Positions 6,323 through 9,340 of a DNA stretch of 9,340 nucleotides are shown in pieces; position 1 is the first letter of the stretch; the number at the start of each line of letters is the position of its first letter. Source of the DNA: IMCC26077 sp964418325 (lineage in GTDB: Bacteria > Actinomycetota > Actinomycetes > Nanopelagicales > Nanopelagicaceae); the NCBI GenBank assembly GCA_964418325.1, contig CAYQLC010000036.1, positions 1-9,340 of the forward strand. The letters are read 5' to 3'. The notes below the pieces were generated by a model. The model saw only the letters and a program-made list of their open reading frames with translations. It had not been told where the DNA came from and ran no database searches. The translations under genes and the position numbers were made by a program.

Positions 6323-6769
6323 GTGCCCATAGTTTTTGAGAATGAGAGCGATTTTCCATGCTCGGAGAGCAATCTAATCTCCCTGGCAGAGCATGCGATT
6401 GAATTTATGAAGTTGGATCGACGAGTGGAATTATCAATTCTCGCTGTCGATGAGGATGAGATGGAGCGATTGCATATCGAGTGGATGGATGAAGAGGGGC
6501 CTACTGACGTGCTTTCGTTTCCTATTGATGAACTCCGACCTAATCAAGAGTTCGTTGAAGGTCAGGCCACTTTGGGAGATGTAGTTCTCTGTCCATCTGT
6601 CGCGCAGCGGCAAGCTCAAAGCGCCGGACATTCGACCGAGATAGAATTGGAAATCTTGCTGGTACATGGGATTCTCCATCTTTTGGGTTTTGATCACCGC
6701 GAAGCAGAAGAGGAAAATGAGATGTTTGGGTTACAGCGGATGATTATCAGTGAGTGGAAAGATTCATAG
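6323..6769 (+). CDS. ybeY: Endoribonuclease YbeY (16S rRNA maturation)
   Basis: YbeY is a zinc-dependent single-strand endoribonuclease needed for 16S rRNA 3'-end maturation and ribosome quality control. The 148-residue protein carries the complete metal site H115-G-I-L-H119-L-L-G-F-D-H125, followed by acidic residues. The middle of the protein contains T-D-V-L-S-F-P and L-G-D-V-V-L-C, both family hallmarks. The GTG start abuts the phoH TAA, with AAGGA at 6311-6315 seven bases before it, and the N-terminus (P-I-V-F-E-N-E-S) aligns with the family's first strand, so the start is good. It lies between phoH and the CNNM gene as in most actinobacteria. Confidence 0.95.
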   Translation: MPIVFENESDFPCSESNLISLAEHAIEFMKLDRRVELSILAVDEDEMERLHIEWMDEEGPTDVLSFPIDELRPNQEFVEGQATLGDVVLCPSVAQRQAQSAGHSTEIELEILLVHGILHLLGFDHREAEEENEMFGLQRMIISEWKDS

Positions 6770-8068
6770 ATGAGCATTGCTGAAATTTTCGCTATTTTGA
6801 CACTTCTCTTCTTTGCCGGCTTTCTTGCGGGTACCGAGAGCGCATTGAGTTCGCTTTCTCGAGTATTCATCGAAGAGCAGAGCGTAGGTAAGAAACGGTC
6901 TGCTCGAGCGCTTTTGAAATTCTCAAGTGAGCCCGCCCGTTTTTTAAATGTAGTGCTCTTGGTGCGAAAAACCTCAGAATTTGGCGCCGCCGCTCTTGTA
7001 GCCCAAGTGGCGCTCAATCAAATAAACAACCAACGAGAAGCGTTGGCAATAACAGTCCTCATAATGGTCGTCGCTTCTTATGTATTAGTGGGGGTGGGCC
7101 CGCGGACTCTTGGTAAACAGCATCCTGAAAAATGGGCACCGCCAGGAGCAATCATTGCTGTCTTACTTGCGACAGTACTCTCTCCAGTAACCCGATTACT
7201 CATCGCTCTTGGAAACGCGTTGACTCCAGGAAAAGGATTTAAACAGGGACCTTTCTCAACAGAGGCAGAATTTCGAGATCTTGTCGACCAGGCCCGCGAA
7301 CGAGGTTTTGTCGAAGAAGATGAACACGAAATGATCCATTCCGTCTTTGAATTGGGCGACACGCTAGTTCGTGAAGTGATGGTGCCGCGCACCGAAATGG
7401 TCTACATAGAGAGAGATAAAACGCTCCGCCAAGCGCTCTCGCTCGCCCTGCGATCAGGCTATTCGAGAATTCCCGTTATTGGAGAGGATCTCGATGACAT
7501 AGTAGGAATCGCCTACATCAAAGATTTAGCCAAGCGAAGTCACGATTTTAGAGAAGCTGAGCAGAGTGAGACTGTAGAAGAGTTGATGCGTCCAGCCAGC
7601 TTTGTGCCCGAAAACAAGATGGCTGATGAATTACTCAAGGAGATGCAATCAGAGCAGATACACCTTGCCATAGTCGTTGATGAATATGGTGGCACCGCGG
7701 GGTTGGTGACTATCGAAGACATTCTCGAGGAGATAGTTGGCGAGATCTCAGATGAGTTTGACGATGATGATGATGAACAACTCGAGCAACTTAGTGAGCG
7801 AAAGTATCGGGCAAAGGCTCGGATCCATCTCGAAGATCTCGAGGGAGAGTTGGGAATTGAATTTGCCGACGAGGATAAGGAAGCGGTCGATACCCTCGGC
7901 GGATTGCTGGGAAAACATATCGGTCAAGTACCAATCCCTGGTAGTGAGATTACAATTGGTCAGTGGCGCTTTACTGCGGAACGTCCCGTTGGGCGGCGCA
8001 AGCGCGTAGGCACAGTATTGATTGAGAATGAGACTCCGAGAGAAGAGGGGGAGAGTGACGAATCATGA
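6770..8068 (+). CDS. CNNM/CBS-domain membrane protein (CorC/HlyC family, often annotated hemolysin)
   Basis: This 432-residue protein has the standard layout of bacterial CNNM proteins. The N-terminal membrane domain (about 1-150) has hydrophobic segments near 3-23, 54-80, 85-110 and 122-145. A linking region rich in E-F-R-D-L-V and E-E-D-E-H-E-M-I follows. Two CBS motifs come next: V205-P-R-T-E-M begins the first, and the second ends in D304-E-Y-G-G-T-A-G-L-V-T-I-E-D-I-L-E-E. After an acidic run of five Asp (about residues 325-331) comes the CorC/HlyC transporter-associated domain (about 340-415). Relatives export or regulate Mg2+ and other divalent cations and bind Mg-ATP through the CBS pair. 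The hemolysin name is historical. ATG directly follows the ybeY TAG; GGAAAG at 6756-6761 is a modest ribosome binding site. The last four bases overlap the next gene. Confidence 0.93.
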   Translation: MSIAEIFAILTLLFFAGFLAGTESALSSLSRVFIEEQSVGKKRSARALLKFSSEPARFLNVVLLVRKTSEFGAAALVAQVALNQINNQREALAITVLIMVVASYVLVGVGPRTLGKQHPEKWAPPGAIIAVLLATVLSPVTRLLIALGNALTPGKGFKQGPFSTEAEFRDLVDQARERGFVEEDEHEMIHSVFELGDTLVREVMVPRTEMVYIERDKTLRQALSLALRSGYSRIPVIGEDLDDIVGIAYIKDLAKRSHDFREAEQSETVEELMRPASFVPENKMADELLKEMQSEQIHLAIVVDEYGGTAGLVTIEDILEEIVGEISDEFDDDDDEQLEQLSERKYRAKARIHLEDLEGELGIEFADEDKEAVDTLGGLLGKHIGQVPIPGSEITIGQWRFTAERPVGRRKRVGTVLIENETPREEGESDES

Positions 8069-8388
8069 ATTTTGTGAATAGTGAAGATGCCAAACTTCAT
8101 ACTCTTGCTAAATCCTCCCTTCAACGAAATAAAGCTGTGCAGTGTGCAGCTCTTCGAGATGGAACTGGACGGACTCATGTAGGTACGTCAATAAATATGT
8201 CATCGCTAAAACTTGATGCACTTGAGGTAGCACTTGCGATGGCGCTCTCGAGTGGGGCAAATCAAATCGAGGCTGCAGTTGTTGTAGGCGATAAGCCAAA
8301 CGAGAGTGCGCCACGGAATATTCGCGAGATCTCACCGCAAGCGGCCATTTGGTATGTCAACGAGGATGGAAGTATTCACTCGCTTTAG
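8065..8388 (+). CDS. Small cytidine-deaminase-like protein lacking catalytic residues
   Basis: This 107-residue protein overlaps the CNNM gene by four bases (ATGA), with AGGGGGAG at 8046-8053 as ribosome binding site. It resembles the shortened cytidine-deaminase-fold proteins that actinobacteria keep between the CNNM gene and era (the position of M. tuberculosis Rv2365c). The N-terminal part (D-A-K-L-H-T-L-A-K-S, then A-A-L-R-D-G-T-G-R-T-H-V-G-T-S) looks like strand 1 and 2 of cytidine deaminase. Where the enzyme has a C/H-A-E zinc motif, this protein has S-L-K-L-D-A-L-E-V-A-L-A-M-A. The downstream PCxxC zinc motif is also absent, so no metal site exists and deaminase activity is not expected. 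The function is unknown; it may be a structural or regulatory partner of its neighbours. The gene looks intact, not decaying. Confidence 0.82.
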   Translation: MNFVNSEDAKLHTLAKSSLQRNKAVQCAALRDGTGRTHVGTSINMSSLKLDALEVALAMALSSGANQIEAAVVVGDKPNESAPRNIREISPQAAIWYVNEDGSIHSL

Positions 8389-8392
8389 CCGA

Positions 8393-8398
8393 TAGAAT
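8393..8398 (+). promoter_or_regulatory. -10 box of a likely leaderless promoter for the FAH-family gene
   Basis: TAGAAT lies six bases before ATG 8405 in the short gap after the deaminase-like gene and fits TANNNT. No Shine-Dalgarno separates it from the ATG. It probably drives the FAH gene and gltX as one unit. Confidence 0.52.
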
Positions 8399-8404
8399 TC
8401 TCCA

Positions 8405-9184
8405 ATGCGCATCGCACGCTTTACCCCACCAAAAGAGGTTTCCGCCTCACCGTTATTTGGAGTGGTTTCGGGGGATGAAGTCGAGATCCTCGCGGGTGAT
8501 CCTTTGTATTCTGGAATCGCTAAAACTGGGGAAAAAGTATCGCTGAGCGCTGTGAAACTTCTTGCTCCGGTTATTCCACGAAGCAAAGTAGTTTGCGTTG
8601 GTAAGAACTATGCCGATCACGCTAAAGAGATGGATAGTGCAGTCCCAGAGCAACCAGTGATTTTTATCAAACCCAACACCTCGGTTATCGGCCCCGATGA
8701 TGCCATCGTCTGGCCGGCGATGAGTCAGCGAGTCGATCATGAAGCTGAGCTTGCAATAGTCATTGGCAAGATTTGTAAAGACGTTCCGAAAGAGCGCGTG
8801 AAGGATGTCATCTTCGGTTACACCATTGGCAACGATGTGACGGCGCGAGATCTTCAAAAAGTTGATGGGCAATGGTCGCGCGCAAAAGGCTTTGACACAT
8901 TCTGTCCATTGGGTCCATGGATTGAGACTGAGATTGACCCAAGCGACCTTGCCATATCTGCTGACGTGGATGGTGAAGTTCGACAAAATGACCGGACTTC
9001 TTCAATGATTTTTGATATTCCTACAATTATTAATTTCATCTCTCAGGTGTACACACTCCTTCCTGGCGACGTCATTCTCACCGGAACTCCTGCTGGCGTT
9101 GGTGTGATTCCTGTGGGTAGCACTGTCTCAATTACCATTGAAGGAATCGGGACCCTCTCGAATCGGGCGGTGGCACATGTCTGA
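8405..9184 (+). CDS. Fumarylacetoacetate hydrolase (FAH) family protein
   Basis: This 259-residue protein belongs to the FAH superfamily of metal-dependent hydrolases, isomerases and decarboxylases that act on acylpyruvate-like or dicarboxylic keto compounds. Recognisable motifs are V-G-K-N-Y-A-D-H-A-K-E-M near 66-77, F-I-K-P-N-T-S near 87-93, D-H-E113-A-E115-L, G-Y-T-I-G-N-D144-V-T-A-R-D, and G-D-V-I-L-T-G-T-P-A-G-V-G. E113, E115 and D144 match the family's divalent metal ligands. The reaction cannot be fixed from sequence: acylpyruvase, oxaloacetate decarboxylase (FAHD1-like) and 2-hydroxyhepta-2,4-diene-1,7-dioate isomerase are all possible. No aromatic-degradation genes are nearby, which argues for a housekeeping role such as oxaloacetate decarboxylation. 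It overlaps gltX by eight bases, an adjacency also seen in mycobacteria (Rv2993c-gltS). The ATG has no Shine-Dalgarno. Confidence 0.9.
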   Translation: MRIARFTPPKEVSASPLFGVVSGDEVEILAGDPLYSGIAKTGEKVSLSAVKLLAPVIPRSKVVCVGKNYADHAKEMDSAVPEQPVIFIKPNTSVIGPDDAIVWPAMSQRVDHEAELAIVIGKICKDVPKERVKDVIFGYTIGNDVTARDLQKVDGQWSRAKGFDTFCPLGPWIETEIDPSDLAISADVDGEVRQNDRTSSMIFDIPTIINFISQVYTLLPGDVILTGTPAGVGVIPVGSTVSITIEGIGTLSNRAVAHV

Positions 9185-9340
9185 GAGTGGAATTCGACCG
9201 ATCAAAGTTCGCTTTGCACCATCGCCCACCGGAGATCTTCATGTTGGCAATATTCGAACCGCACTTTTTGATTGGGCGTATGCACGTCATACCGGTGGCA
9301 TATTTCTCTTCCGCATCGAAGATACCGATCGCTCTCGAGT
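9177..9340 (+). CDS. gltX: Glutamyl-tRNA synthetase, N-terminal part, cut by window edge
   Basis: An open frame from ATG 9177 runs to the window edge (54 codons plus two bases). After a short leader it reads V-R-F-A-P-S-P-T-G-D-L-H-V-G-N-I-R-T-A-L-F, the class I synthetase HIGH region of GltX (H22-V-G-N25), then F-R-I-E-D-T-D-R-S. These fix the family as glutamyl/glutaminyl-tRNA synthetase. GltX is the likely identity because actinobacteria usually make Gln-tRNA by amidating misacylated Glu-tRNA. The enzyme attaches glutamate to tRNA-Glu with ATP in the cytoplasm. The start lies eight bases inside the FAH gene, in another frame, with only a weak GGTGG before it, so coupling to the FAH gene is likely. 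Confidence 0.95.
   Translation, partial: MSESGIRPIKVRFAPSPTGDLHVGNIRTALFDWAYARHTGGIFLFRIEDTDRSR

Noticed and set aside
8453..8986. Long minus-strand open frame of 177 codons inside the FAH gene
   Set aside because: The product has no recognisable family features and lies wholly antisense to a gene with clear FAH motifs; it is a shadow of the real frame.

Overview
The window looks like a chromosomal segment of an actinobacterium. The run hemW - hrcA - dnaJ - rsmE - HIT protein - phoH - ybeY - CNNM/CBS membrane protein - small cytidine-deaminase-like protein is the order known from Mycobacterium and Streptomyces, and an FAH-family gene directly before gltX is another actinobacterial neighbour pair. 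Base composition is moderate by eye, not the very high GC of soil actinobacteria. Genes are tightly packed, and several starts have a -10 box 6-7 bases upstream and no Shine-Dalgarno. This fits a small-genome, possibly freshwater (acI/Nanopelagicales-like) actinobacterium. The phylum is well supported; the lineage is a guess.

Layout: positions 1-512 hold the start of a divergent multi-pass membrane acyltransferase-like gene on the minus strand, cut by the left edge. Only 24 bases separate it from hemW (537-1682), and this gap carries two overlapping -10 boxes facing opposite ways. A small DoxX/MauE-like membrane protein follows (1705-2055). A CIRCE operator (2071-2097) then precedes hrcA (best start ATG 2127), which is tightly coupled to dnaJ, rsmE and a HIT hydrolase. 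A promoter overlapping the HIT stop codon probably starts the next unit: phoH, ybeY, the CNNM/CBS protein and the deaminase-like protein. A last promoter precedes the FAH-family gene, which overlaps gltX (from 9177, cut by the right edge). No non-coding stretch exceeds about 75 bases, and I saw no tRNA, rRNA, CRISPR, insertion sequence or clear terminator.

Inferred transcription units are: acyltransferase-like (minus); hemW; DoxX-like; hrcA-dnaJ-rsmE-HIT under HrcA/CIRCE heat-shock control; phoH-ybeY-CNNM-deaminase-like; FAH-gltX. Themes are protein quality control (HrcA, DnaJ), ribosome and RNA maturation (RsmE, YbeY, PhoH), heme handling (HemW), membrane ion transport (CNNM) and tRNA charging (GltX).

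Most genes are ordinary housekeeping genes, and I see no clearly new multi-gene system. The points most worth a second look are the back-to-back overlapping leaderless promoters, the CIRCE nested inside a second inverted repeat that includes the hrcA ribosome binding site, the deaminase-like protein that lacks every catalytic residue, and the absence of era from its usual place.
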